Shown: positions 51,795 to 59,634, counted from the first letter of the stretch. The stretch is DNA of 64,000 nucleotides from Herbidospora mongoliensis (GCF_001570545.1 NZ_BBXD01000009.1:186001-250000); one strand, 5' to 3'. Translations and numbers: made by a program. The notes: generated by a model not told the origin, from the sequence alone.

Positions 51795-52997
51795 GTGTCT
51801 GAGGTGGAATCCGGTGAACGCCATGCCAGCTGGCTTGAGCTGTTCTTCGATCTGATCATCGTCGTGGCCGTCGCGCAGCTGGCCCACATCCTGCATCCCA
51901 CGCCCGAGCACTCCATCGATGGTCACCGGGTGCTGCTGTTCCTGGGGCTCTACTACGCGATCTGGAGCGTGTGGACGTCGTTCACGCTCTACGCCAACGT
52001 CGCGGGCCCGAAGACCCGCCAACGCGCCATGCTCGCGGCGATGTTCGGCATCGCGGTCATGGCCGCGAGCGTCCCGGAGGTGACGGGGGCGCACGGCACC
52101 GCGTTCGCCATCGCCTACGTCTACTGCCGCCTGCTGGCCACCTCGACCTGGGGCTCCACCAACACGTTCTTCGGGGGCTGGCCCGCCGCGCAGAACGGCG
52201 CCGGGCTGATCCCGTGGGTGATCTCGATCTGGGCGCACCACCCGCCCACCCGCTACTGGCTCTGGGGCATCGGCATCGCCCTCGACCTGGCCATCTCGTT
52301 CCTGCGCAGCGGTGACAGCGAGGAGCAGCTCAACCGGATCACGAAACGGTTCGAGGAGCATCGCCAGCGGGAGGAGGCACGCGGGCGCAGAAGAAGGCCG
52401 TTCACCCTGCCCGAACCGGCGCGCCTCAATGAACACCACCTGGCCGAGCGGCTCGGGCTATTCGTGATCATCGTGCTGGGTGAGGCGGTGATGCAGGTCG
52501 TGATGGCCACCTCGGAGGTCGAGTGGACCTGGGCGCTCATCGTGTCGGCACTGGCCGGGTTCGGGCTGCTGGTCGGATTCTGGTGGCTGACTCTCCAATA
52601 TGGGGCGTCGGCGGCCCCCGTACACGATGTGAAGCCCAGGGTCACCATGCCGGGCCATTTCGCCATGACCGCCGGGATCGCCGCCATCGCCGCCGGGCTC
52701 GGCGCGCTGGTCGCCCACCCGGAGGGCCACCTGGAGGAGGCGGTGAAGTGGACCCTCTGCGGGGGGACGATCGTCTACTTCCTCACGTCGGGAATCATCG
52801 CCAAGGCGGCCGGAGCCAGGATCGGCTGGGTGCTCGCCTGGTCGCTGCCCGCGGTGATCGGCCCGGCGGCTCTGGGACTGTCGCCGCTCCCGGGCTGGGG
52901 TTTGGTGATCGGGCTGCTCGTGGTGGCCGGGTGGCAGGTCTGGTTCCCCCGGATCACCGGGGTCACGGGGAGGCCGCAGGCTCCCGCAGCTCCCTGA
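51795..52997 (+). CDS. Low temperature requirement protein A (LtrA) family membrane protein
   Basis: 400 residues from the GTG at 51795. A TACATT hexamer ends seven bases before this codon, so leaderless translation decides the start; the frame is open further upstream only across the IS element. Family motifs: SWLELFFDLIIVVAVAQLAH at the N-terminus, YYAIWSVWTSFTLYANV, and in the second half LAERLGLFVIIVLGEAVMQV. About ten TM helices. LtrA was named from a Listeria cold-growth mutant; its biochemical role is unknown. The 3' end overlaps the ion-channel gene by 35 bp. Confidence 0.88.
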   Translation: MSEVESGERHASWLELFFDLIIVVAVAQLAHILHPTPEHSIDGHRVLLFLGLYYAIWSVWTSFTLYANVAGPKTRQRAMLAAMFGIAVMAASVPEVTGAHGTAFAIAYVYCRLLATSTWGSTNTFFGGWPAAQNGAGLIPWVISIWAHHPPTRYWLWGIGIALDLAISFLRSGDSEEQLNRITKRFEEHRQREEARGRRRRPFTLPEPARLNEHHLAERLGLFVIIVLGEAVMQVVMATSEVEWTWALIVSALAGFGLLVGFWWLTLQYGASAAPVHDVKPRVTMPGHFAMTAGIAAIAAGLGALVAHPEGHLEEAVKWTLCGGTIVYFLTSGIIAKAAGARIGWVLAWSLPAVIGPAALGLSPLPGWGLVIGLLVVAGWQVWFPRITGVTGRPQAPAAP

Positions 52998-53721
52998 CCT
53001 CCTTGCGGAGTTCGGCCAGTTCGGCCAGGATCCGCTCGCTGACCTCGACCTCCTCTTCGTCCATCGCGCTCACCACGACCGCGATGAAGAGGTTCACCAC
53101 GACGAACGTGCAGATCAGCACGAAGATGACGAAGAAGACCCAGGCCGATGGGTAGACCGTCATGACCTGGCGGGTGATGTCGGACCAGCCGTCGCCGGTC
53201 ATGATCTGGAACAGGGTGAACAGCGACGTCTGCAGGTTCCCGAAGTAGTCGGGGGCGACGTGGCCGTACATGCGGGTGCCCATCACCGCGGCGACGTACA
53301 GGACCAGACCGAGCAGTGCCGCGATCGAGGCGACGCCGGGAACGGCGGTGAGCAGCGCCCCGACCACCCGGCGCAGGCTCGGGATCGCCGAGACCAGCCG
53401 GAGCGCGCGCAGCACGCGCAGCGAGCGGAGCACGGTCAGGCCGCCCGCCGCCGGCATGAGCGAGACCGCGACGACGATGGAGTCGAAGACATTCCACGGG
53501 TCGCGGAGGAACCGGCCGCGCTGGACGTAGAGCCGCGCGGCCAGTTCCACCACGAAGATGGCCAGGGAGACACGGTCGATGAGGTGGAGGATGTCGCCGT
53601 AGCGGGCGACCGCCGCGGCGGAGGTCTCCACTCCGAGAGTGGCCGAGTTGATCAGGATGATGGCGATGATCGCCTGCTGGAAACGCTTGGCTTCGATGAT
53701 GTACCGCACACGCTCGCGCAC
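52963..53721 (-). CDS. Single-domain voltage-gated cation channel (BacNav-like) with an acidic filter
   Basis: About 252 residues from GTG at 53721 (GGGGG upstream); an in-frame TTG at 53823 would add 34 residues of no known homology. S1-S6 are visible: S1 QQAIIAIILINSATLGVET, S2 LIDRVSLAIFVVELAARLYV, S3 DPWNVFDSIVVAVSLM, S4 with four spaced Arg in VLRSLRVLRALRLVS, S5 VASIAALLGLVLYVAAVMGT, pore TLFQIMTGDGWSDITRQ and S6 VFFVIFVLICTFVVVNLFIAVVV. A C-terminal coiled coil follows (SERILAELAELRKEVREL), as in tetrameric bacterial Nav channels. The filter reads TGDGWSD where sodium channels have TLESWSM, which suggests divalent selectivity. It follows rpsD on the same strand. Confidence 0.88.
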   Translation of the reverse strand: MRERVRYIIEAKRFQQAIIAIILINSATLGVETSAAAVARYGDILHLIDRVSLAIFVVELAARLYVQRGRFLRDPWNVFDSIVVAVSLMPAAGGLTVLRSLRVLRALRLVSAIPSLRRVVGALLTAVPGVASIAALLGLVLYVAAVMGTRMYGHVAPDYFGNLQTSLFTLFQIMTGDGWSDITRQVMTVYPSAWVFFVIFVLICTFVVVNLFIAVVVSAMDEEEVEVSERILAELAELRKEVRELREPAASP

Positions 53722-53825
53722 CGTTTTTGCCCCCGGGGGATGCGGAACAGGAACAGCGAGCGAGCGTAATCGCGGTCGCACGAATCCCCGGGGACCCTGG
53801 GAAATACGGCGATCCCCGGCCAAAG

Positions 53826-54440
53826 TTACCGAGAGTAGTGCTCCACTACGAGTTGCTCGTCGACCGGGACCGCGATCTGCTCGCGCAGCGGCTTCGACAC
53901 CAGGGTCACCGTGAGCTCCTTCAGGTCCACCGACAGGAACGCCGCCGGGCGCTCGTCGGCGTAGATGCCCTCGGCCGCCGCGACGAACGGCTGCGTCGCC
54001 CGCGACCTGGCCCGCACGCCGATGACCTGGCCGGGCTTGACGAGGTAGCTGGGGATGTCGACCTTGCGGCCGTCGACGGTGATGTGGCCGTGGTTGACGT
54101 ACTGCCGGGCGGCGTAGATCGACGGGGCCAGGCCCGAGCGCAGCACGACCGAGGCCAGGCGCATCTCCAGGATCGCCAGCAGCTCCTCGCCGGCGCGACC
54201 GGGCCGGCGCAGGGCCAGGTCCCAGTAGCGGCGGAGCTGACGCTCGGACAGGTCGTAGTACCAGCGGAGCTTCTGCTTCTCCATCAACCGCATGCCGTAG
54301 TCGCCGACGTTGCGACGGTTGGTCTTCCTGCCGTGCTCACCGGGCGGGTAGGGCCGCGCTTCGAAGTACTTCACGGCTTTGCGGGTCAGCGGGACGCCCG
54401 CCCGCCGAGACAACCGCACCTTCGGACCCGTGTAGCGCAC
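53826..54440 (-). CDS. rpsD: Ribosomal protein S4
   Basis: 204 residues. The fold is clear: KAVKYFEARPYPPGEHGR near the N-terminus, ERQLRRYWDLALRRPGRAGEELLAILEMRL, the S4 RNA-binding domain ARQYVNHGHITVDGRKVDIPS, and the C-terminus DEQLVVEHYSR. The wording is closest to the Streptomyces-type stand-alone rpsD. It is outside the usual ribosomal-protein operon, so a second S4 gene may exist elsewhere. I chose GTG at 54440 over GTG at 54446 because AGGAG would then be five bases upstream instead of overlapping the codon. The upstream spacer carries iron-box-like palindromes shared with the divergent DUF2470 gene. Confidence 0.93.
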   Translation of the reverse strand: MRYTGPKVRLSRRAGVPLTRKAVKYFEARPYPPGEHGRKTNRRNVGDYGMRLMEKQKLRWYYDLSERQLRRYWDLALRRPGRAGEELLAILEMRLASVVLRSGLAPSIYAARQYVNHGHITVDGRKVDIPSYLVKPGQVIGVRARSRATQPFVAAAEGIYADERPAAFLSVDLKELTVTLVSKPLREQIAVPVDEQLVVEHYSR

Positions 54441-54454
54441 GTGCACTCCTCTGT

Positions 54455-54492
54455 GGTTAGGTAACCCTTGCTAAGGTAAGCCTTACCTTAGC
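54455..54492. promoter_or_regulatory. Iron-box palindromes (IdeR/DmdR/DtxR type) between rpsD and DUF2470 gene
   Basis: GCTAAGGTAAG and CTTACCTTAGC (54470-54492) form a perfect 23-bp palindrome around a central C. It agrees at 15 of 19 positions with the DtxR-family box TTAGGTTAGCCTAACCTAA, with symmetric mismatches. A second, shorter one, GGTTA-GG-TAACC, lies at 54455-54466, 15 bp before the rpsD start. Both divergent genes could be repressed in high iron. Confidence 0.7.
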
Positions 54493-54519
54493 AGAGCCCG
54501 GCACCCCAAGGAGACCCCG

Positions 54520-55245
54520 ATGACCCAGCCCATCTCGGCTCCCCCCATCACCGAACGCGTCCGCACACTGGCCGCCACCGCCGCCCCGACCCACGTCGCG
54601 GTGGCCGGCTCCGAGCTCAAGACGATGCCCGCCCGCGGCGGCGTCGACGCTCAGGGCCGCCCGGTCCTGCTGGTCAAACCCGATGAGGTCCTGTACGCCT
54701 GCCGCGACGACCTGGCCGTCACGGTCGACCTCGTCGCGACCCGGAATCTGGGCGACACCGAACGCGCCCGCGGCATGCTGAAGATCCGCGGCTGGGCCTC
54801 GACGGTCCCCGGCCACGAGGTGCGCGAGACGGCGGTCGCCATCGCCGAACGCTGCCCCGACGAAGACCTGTTCGCCGTCATCGAGAACGACGCCCGCGCC
54901 CCCAAGCTGCTGCGCATCGACGTGGCCGACGTCGTCTACCTGACCGGCACGGAGTCAGGCGTCCTCGACTCCGACGACTACCTCGACGCCGAGCCCGACC
55001 CGTTCCTCGACCAGGCCGAGCGCATGCTGCACCACGTCAACTCCTCGCACCGCATCCAGCTGGTGGCGGCGATCGAGAAGCTGATGGGCGAGCCCGCGCC
55101 CGACGCCTGGCTGTGGGAGCTCGACCGCTACGGCGCGACGGTCCGGGCAGGCCGCGACCGTCTGGTCAGGCTGCCGTGGCCGACTCCGGCCCAGACCCCG
55201 GAGGCCCTGGAGCAAGCCCTGGCCTGCCTGGTCTGCGCCCATTGA
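54520..55245 (+). CDS. DUF2470 / haem-utilisation split-barrel protein, predicted iron-regulated
   Basis: 241 residues. A C-terminal DUF2470 domain (AERMLHHVNSSHRIQLVAAIEKL with conserved His, then VRAGRDRLVRLPWP) follows an N-terminal FMN-binding-like split barrel (VLLVKPDEVLYACRDDLAVTVDL, RARGMLKIRGWASTVPG). The combination is that of HugZ/haem-oxygenase-like proteins, which bind haem and, in some cases, release its iron. AAGGAG lies seven bases before the ATG, and the iron-box palindrome lies about 30 bp upstream, so repression by an IdeR/DmdR-type regulator is predicted. The 3' end overlaps a convergent membrane-protein gene by 80 bp. Confidence 0.82.
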   Translation: MTQPISAPPITERVRTLAATAAPTHVAVAGSELKTMPARGGVDAQGRPVLLVKPDEVLYACRDDLAVTVDLVATRNLGDTERARGMLKIRGWASTVPGHEVRETAVAIAERCPDEDLFAVIENDARAPKLLRIDVADVVYLTGTESGVLDSDDYLDAEPDPFLDQAERMLHHVNSSHRIQLVAAIEKLMGEPAPDAWLWELDRYGATVRAGRDRLVRLPWPTPAQTPEALEQALACLVCAH

Positions 55246-55837
55246 CCTCGTAAGTGGGTCTTCCGGCCCTGACCCACCAGAGCATGACGGGCAGGTGCAG
55301 CGCGTAGCCTGCCTGCTCAAGTGCCGCCGACGATCCCGCGAGCCCGGTCGTCCACGGAAGCACGACGGCGGCCAGCCCCGACACCGCCGCGACGGCACCC
55401 GCCCACCGCACCCATCGAGGCAGCGGAAGCAGGACCACAGCGGCGGCGGTCGCCGTGACCCACAGCAGCCCGGCGAGGTTGACCGCCCATTTGGCGGTGA
55501 GCAGGACCGGCAGCGCCGCGCCGGGATCGGCCGTGAGCTGGGTGACCGCGAGATTGCCCGCGTCGTGCAGCAGCCCGGCCAGCCCGGCGGCGGCCAGCAG
55601 CCCGCCCGGCAGCCCGGCCAGCGCGAGCCCGGCGGCGCTCAGCGTGAGCCACCCGAGCACATCGAGCGCCAGGGCGACGAGGTGCAGCGCGGTCCGGTCG
55701 TGTACGGCCTGGAGCACGGCCCCCAGATCAGCGGGATTCAGGGTCAACCCCGATGGCACCGCCACCGCGACTCCGGCGAGCATTGCGGTCAGCGAGATCG
55801 GTAACAGGACACCGGCGAGCCTGGACGTGTCGGTCAT
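55166..55837 (-). CDS. Six-TM membrane protein, MerR-controlled
   Basis: 223 residues from the ATG at 55837. Hydrophobic segments: AGVLLPISLTAMLAGVAVAV, LHLVALALDVLGWLTLSAAG, GLLAAAGLAGLLHDAGNLAV, KWAVNLAGLLWVTATAAAVV and WAGAVAAVSGLAAVVLPW. The C-terminal ~35 residues (GRPTYEVNGRRPGRPGLAPG) are hydrophilic and lie in the part antisense to the DUF2470 gene. It may be a drug- or lipid-related membrane protein but has no known motif. Divergence from a MerR gene with an elongated-spacer promoter predicts it is that regulator's target. A -10-like TACGGT ends six bases before the ATG, so it is leaderless. Confidence 0.7.
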   Translation of the reverse strand: MTDTSRLAGVLLPISLTAMLAGVAVAVPSGLTLNPADLGAVLQAVHDRTALHLVALALDVLGWLTLSAAGLALAGLPGGLLAAAGLAGLLHDAGNLAVTQLTADPGAALPVLLTAKWAVNLAGLLWVTATAAAVVLLPLPRWVRWAGAVAAVSGLAAVVLPWTTGLAGSSAALEQAGYALHLPVMLWWVRAGRPTYEVNGRRPGRPGLAPGPPGSGPESATAA

Positions 55838-55843
55838 GCCGGG

Positions 55844-55875
55844 ACCGTAGAACCCTGACGCACGGACAAGGTCAA
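55844..55875 (-). promoter_or_regulatory. MerR-type promoter/operator with 19-20 bp spacer
   Basis: On the minus strand TTGACC (55875-55870) and TACGGT (55849-55844) are separated by 20 bp, longer than the usual 17 and typical for MerR activation. Between them ACCCTGACGC and CGGACAAGGT form an imperfect dyad (6 of 10 pairs). It drives the divergent membrane-protein gene and would be bound by the MerR protein encoded from 55878. Confidence 0.55.
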
Positions 55876-55877
55876 GC

Positions 55878-56561
55878 ATGTGGCGAATCGGGCGGCTGGC
55901 CCGCATGGCGGGGGTGTCGGAGCGCACCCTGCGGCACTACGACAGAACCGGCCTGCTCAGGCCCGCCGCCGTCGACCACCTCACCGGCTACCGCTGGTAC
56001 GGCGTGGCCGAACTGTCCCGCCTCGAACGCATCCGCGCCCTGCAACGCCTCGGCCTGCCCCTGCGTGAGATCGCCGACCTGCTCGACGCCCCGGAGACCG
56101 AGACCCGCCGGGCCGTCGCGGCGGCCCTCACCCGCGTCCAGGCGGAACTCTCGGCCCTGACCGCGACCGCGGCCGAGGCCGAGCACTACCTCGCCGAACC
56201 CCTGACCGTGGTCCCCCGGACCACGACCCTGGCAGCGCGGCACCTCAAGGTGCGGCACCTGACCGTGACCCACCCCTCGGAACTGGCCGCCCTGTGCCCG
56301 GCGACCCTGCTGACCTGGCTGGACGGCCCCTTCGCCGCCGCCGTGGCCGACGAGGGCGGCGAACGGCTCACCCTTCCCGCCCGGGAAGTGGTCAGGGCGG
56401 TGGTCCCCGCGCCGGAGGGCGTGGTGCGGGCGGGTCACGACCTGTTCACCTGGCTGACCCGCCACGACCTGAAGGCCGGCGGCCCTGCGTTGGAGGAGCA
56501 CCTGGTCGACGCCGAGGGCGGCCACGCTGTGGTGCTGGACGTCCCGATCCGGGCAACGTGA
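55878..56561 (+). CDS. MerR-family transcriptional activator (TipA/BltR-like)
   Basis: 227 residues. N-terminal MerR winged helix: RIGRLARMAGVSERTLRHYD, RTGLLRPAAVDHLTGYRWYG, then LSRLERIRALQRLGLPLREI. A coiled-coil dimer helix follows (VAAALTRVQAELSALTATAAEAEHYL), and a ~120-residue C-terminal effector domain with an AraC/GyrI-like look (TLPAREVVRAVVPAPEGVV). Multidrug-type MerR regulators have this plan, but the ligand is unknown. It starts 40 bp from the divergent membrane-protein gene. The convergent metallopeptidase gene ends 4 bp after it. Confidence 0.88.
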   Translation: MWRIGRLARMAGVSERTLRHYDRTGLLRPAAVDHLTGYRWYGVAELSRLERIRALQRLGLPLREIADLLDAPETETRRAVAAALTRVQAELSALTATAAEAEHYLAEPLTVVPRTTTLAARHLKVRHLTVTHPSELAALCPATLLTWLDGPFAAAVADEGGERLTLPAREVVRAVVPAPEGVVRAGHDLFTWLTRHDLKAGGPALEEHLVDAEGGHAVVLDVPIRAT

Positions 56562-56565
56562 TCGT

Positions 56566-57228
56566 CTACCTCGACTGCCGGGACGCCGTGGGCAGGCAGG
56601 CGCGGACGCCTCCCTCTGCGCCGCGGGTGAAGAAGGAGATCCGCTGCTCGGCGGAGCCGTGGTCGCCGACGTCGGTCCACGGGGTGCGGTCGCCCATCCG
56701 GCGCAGGGCGGCGCGGAGCTCGGCGACGTCTCCGTCCTCGAACAGGAGCGTCTTCTGTGCCGCGGCGCCGAACAGCGCGGCCCCGGCGAAACAGTCGGCC
56801 TGTAACTCCTGGGCGCGGAGCACCAGGGACCGCTGGATCCTGGTCTGGACGGCGTGCCCCCACTCGTGGGCGATGACGAGGTAGACCCAGGCGTCACCGG
56901 ACCGGTAGCCGCTGGCCATGAGGTCGAAGTCCCAGGCGATGAAGTCGCCGGGCACACAGTAGAAGGCGTTGCCGAACCCGGTGCGGCTACCGCCGCAGGC
57001 CGGCGGCTGCCGCTGGCCCCGCCGGAAGGAGCCGAAGACCTTGGGGGGCTGATAGGTGCCGGTGAAGAACGTGGTCCAATTGCGGGCCCAGTAGGCGTTC
57101 GTCGCGTTCGCCGCGGTGGTCATGTCGGCGTTGATGTCGTCGGGAACGCGCGGCGCCGCGCTCGCTGGAGTGGCTATGAACAGGGACGATGTCAGGAGTG
57201 CGGCAAGGGCCGCCGATCGGATGCGCAT
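56566..57228 (-). CDS. Secreted neutral zinc metallopeptidase (YpfJ-like)
   Basis: 220 residues from the ATG at 57228. Signal peptide SAALAALLTSSLFIATPASA. Zinc motif IAHEWGHAVQTRI (HExxH) with third-ligand candidate in LRAQELQADCFAGAAL. Cys residues in PPACGGSRT, AFYCVPGDF and VRACLPT may form disulphides. The domain is shorter than that of the membrane-anchored paralog at 36543, with HEWGH instead of HEYGH and without its TM helix. No strong ribosome binding site. The 57229-57420 stretch upstream shows no gene. Substrate unknown. Confidence 0.82.
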   Translation of the reverse strand: MRIRSAALAALLTSSLFIATPASAAPRVPDDINADMTTAANATNAYWARNWTTFFTGTYQPPKVFGSFRRGQRQPPACGGSRTGFGNAFYCVPGDFIAWDFDLMASGYRSGDAWVYLVIAHEWGHAVQTRIQRSLVLRAQELQADCFAGAALFGAAAQKTLLFEDGDVAELRAALRRMGDRTPWTDVGDHGSAEQRISFFTRGAEGGVRACLPTASRQSR

Positions 57229-57420
57229 GGAGATCCCGGTGTCCGTGGGGGATGGGACTCCATTGGAAACGACCTCACACAAAGGGGAATGTGGCGTTTT
57301 TCATAGATGCGGGAATGATGATGGATCCGCATCAATGGTTTCAACGGTCGAGTGGCTGGCTAGAGCATGTCTCTTTGATTGGACGTGTCTGTCCGATTAG
57401 TAATCACAGACGCGATATAG

Positions 57421-57966
57421 GACCCGATCGAGCCGCTGATGCCGACACTGGCTGGACCGTCTCGGTGGACTCCACCGTCTGCCGGGCTCACCAGCACGCA
57501 GCCGGTGCCAGAAAAAGGGGGCGCCAGGCCGGGCCGAACCTGACGACCACGCCCTCGGACGCTCCCGCGGCGGCCTGTGCACGAGGGTTCACCGGTCCGG
57601 CGAAAGCCCGGCACGGCCCTTGACCCTTCGCGTCACCGCAGGCCAGGCGGGCGACGCCCCGGCCTTCCAGACCGTCATGGCAGGCATCCGCGTTCTGCGA
57701 AGCGGACCCGGTCGACCGAGAACCCGACCCGATGCCGTCCTGGCGGACCGGGCGTATTCATCCCTCGCGATCCGCAATCACCTCAGGCGACGGGGAATCC
57801 AAGCTACCATCCCCCAGCCGTCCGACCAGGCCGACCACCGGCTTCGACACCGAGGCGCACAAGCAGCGCAAAGCTGTCGAACGGTGCATCAACCGACTCA
57901 AGCAATGCCATCGCCTACCAGGCCGCACTTCACCTCGCCGCCATCCTCATCTGGACAGCCGACTGA
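57421..57966 (+). pseudogene. Decayed IS5-family transposase fragment
   Basis: Three reading frames in turn carry recognisable transposase pieces: TGWTVSVDSTVCRAHQHAAG, then DDHALGRSRGGL and GRPRTRPDAVLADRAYSS with NHLRRRGIQATIPQ. VERCINRLKQCHRL follows, and lastly AYQAALHLAAILIW before TGA at 57964-57966. They align in order with the C-terminal half of IS1647/ISAS2-like IS5 transposases, whose VDSTVVRAHQHAAG and VERCFNRLKQW are typical. The N-terminal half is missing and at least three frameshifts are present, so it is inactive. No terminal repeats are found. Confidence 0.82.
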
Positions 57967-57999
57967 CCGCCGAAGCACTGTGCCCGTGAGGATGGCCCC

Positions 58000-58257
58000 A
58001 TGGACGATCTTGCGGAGTTCCTCGTCGCACGCATCATGGACGACAACCATGCCTACGCCTACGTGGCCGACACCCTGGGCGGCGAGGCTCTCCTCGACAG
58101 CCACCTCCCCATGCTCGATCTGATCGAGCAACTGGCGAACGACTACAAAGCCATGGATGCCACGGACTCCCGCTCGGCCGGCCTGGAATACGCGCTGCGA
58201 GTCCTTGGCCAGTCATACGCCGAACACCCCGCCTACCAGCAGGAATGGCGCCCATAG
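58000..58257 (+). CDS. DUF6221 family protein
   Basis: 85 residues. It has the start MDDLAEFLVARIMDDNHAYA and the strongly conserved end YAEHPAYQQEWRP of DUF6221, a small helical family frequent in actinomycetes and their accessory regions. Function unknown. It directly follows a decayed transposase and precedes a hairpin array, so it may belong to horizontally acquired DNA. A GAGGA sequence lies about 10 bases before the ATG. Confidence 0.7.
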   Translation: MDDLAEFLVARIMDDNHAYAYVADTLGGEALLDSHLPMLDLIEQLANDYKAMDATDSRSAGLEYALRVLGQSYAEHPAYQQEWRP

Positions 58258-58279
58258 CCTTCAAGGAGACAGTCCCTGG

Positions 58280-58495
58280 GCGGAGCCGTACGAAAGAAAG
58301 GTATTTCGAGCGAAGCGAGCAGCCTCCCGAGCGAAGCGAGGCCTTTCCAGGGAGCGCGAGGGGCGGAGCCCTTCGCCCGGGAGCGGAAGCGACCCCGGAG
58401 CAGAGCGACGCCGGGACCGCGAAGCGGGCCGGGGGGAGCGTGAGGGGGCGAAGCCCCCTGACAGCGGGGGGTTCGGGGGGTCGTCCCCCCGTCAG
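58280..58495. repeat. Array of GCGAAGC-type mini-hairpins
   Basis: GCGAAGC occurs exactly at 58310-58316, 58331-58337, 58419-58425 and 58448-58454, and GCGGAGC at 58280-58286 and 58363-58369. The stems often extend, as in GGGGGC-GAA-GCCCCC at 58444-58458. The array ends in a larger stem, CTGAC-(GGGGGG..CCCCCC)-GTCAG, at 58458-58495, which overlaps the ROK stop codon and probably terminates it. No open frame here looks real. Confidence 0.65.
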
Positions 58496-59634
58496 ATCAA
58501 GTCGGGGTCCAGGATCCGGTCGATGACCAGCAGGGCGCAGCCGGTGATGCCCGCGCCCGGGCCGAGGCGGCTGCGTTCGATCTTCAGGCTGCGGGTCGCG
58601 AGCTGGGTGGAGCGCTGGTGGACGACCTCGCGCACCCCCGACACGAGCGGCTGGAACATCTCGGCGACGTCGCCGCCGAGCACCACCACCGACGGGTTGA
58701 GCAGGTTGACCGCGCTCGCGATGACCTCGCCGAGGCGGCGGCCGGCCTGGCGGACGACGGCCATCGTCTCGGCGTCGCCGGAGCGGACCAGCGCGGTCAC
58801 GTCGGCGAGTGAGAGCACGTCGCGGCCGCTTTCGCGCAGGGTGCGCAGGATGGCGGTGCCGCTGGCGACCGAGTCGACGCAGTCGAGGTTGCCGCAGCGG
58901 CACAGCACGCCGCCGCCGTCGCGGACCGGGATGTGGCCGATCTCCCCGGCCGCGCCGAGCGCGCCGCGCAGGATGGCGCCGTTGGAGATGACGCCGGCGC
59001 CGATACGGGTGGAGACCTTCACGAAGAGCAGGTCGCGTTCGTCGGGGTAGACGGTCCGGTATTCGCCCATCGCGATCACGTTCACGTCGTTGTCGACCAG
59101 CACCGGGACCGGGAACCGGGCGGCGATCAGGGGCGGGATCTCCACACCGGTCCACGAGGCCATCACCCGGGCCGACTCGGTGCGCCCCCTGGCGTATTCG
59201 ACGGTGGCGGGCACGCCCAGGCCGATGCCGACGACGGGAGGGCGGTCGTCGAGCAGTTTCTCCCACGTGTCCATGATCAGTCCGAGGACCGTGCCGGGGC
59301 CCTCCTCGACGTCGATGACCAGCTCTGTGCGTTCGATCACACTGCCGGTCAGGTCGCACAGGGCGATCTGGGTGCGGCTGGCGCCCAGTGACGCCACCGC
59401 CACGACTCCCCCGGCGGCGTTGAACCGCAGCCGCACCGGTGGGCGTCCGCCGGTCGACGGGCCTTCGGCGTCTTCCACGATGAGGCCGCGTTGCAGCAGC
59501 TCGTTGACCCGATGGGTGACCGCGGGGCGGGACAGGGCGGTGACGCGGCCTATCTCGGCGCGGGTCGTGGCCTCACCGCTGCGGATGAGCTGGAGCACCT
59601 CACCGGTGGTGGCAATCCGTGACATACGTGGCAT
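58492..59634 (-). CDS. ROK-family repressor divergent from the Entner-Doudoroff operon
   Basis: 380 residues from the ATG at 59634, which is seven bases after TATGCT, a leaderless arrangement; an ATG at 59646 is also in frame. An N-terminal winged helix (EVLQLIRSGEATTRAEIGRV, LSRPAVTHRVNELLQRGL) precedes a ROK domain with the Cys motif EIGHIPVRDGGGVLCRCGNL followed by DC. LVDNDVNVIAMGEYR holds the Asp of the sugar/ATP fold. The position divergent from edd-glk-eda suggests it senses glucose or gluconate derivatives and represses that operon, and possibly itself. The 3' end runs into the GC-rich hairpin array. Confidence 0.88.
   Translation of the reverse strand: MPRMSRIATTGEVLQLIRSGEATTRAEIGRVTALSRPAVTHRVNELLQRGLIVEDAEGPSTGGRPPVRLRFNAAGGVVAVASLGASRTQIALCDLTGSVIERTELVIDVEEGPGTVLGLIMDTWEKLLDDRPPVVGIGLGVPATVEYARGRTESARVMASWTGVEIPPLIAARFPVPVLVDNDVNVIAMGEYRTVYPDERDLLFVKVSTRIGAGVISNGAILRGALGAAGEIGHIPVRDGGGVLCRCGNLDCVDSVASGTAILRTLRESGRDVLSLADVTALVRSGDAETMAVVRQAGRRLGEVIASAVNLLNPSVVVLGGDVAEMFQPLVSGVREVVHQRSTQLATRSLKIERSRLGPGAGITGCALLVIDRILDPDLI

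Noticed and set aside
53722-53823. TTG start for the ion channel at 53823
   Set aside because: Extra residues are unlike channel N-termini, and GTG at 53721 has a ribosome binding site.
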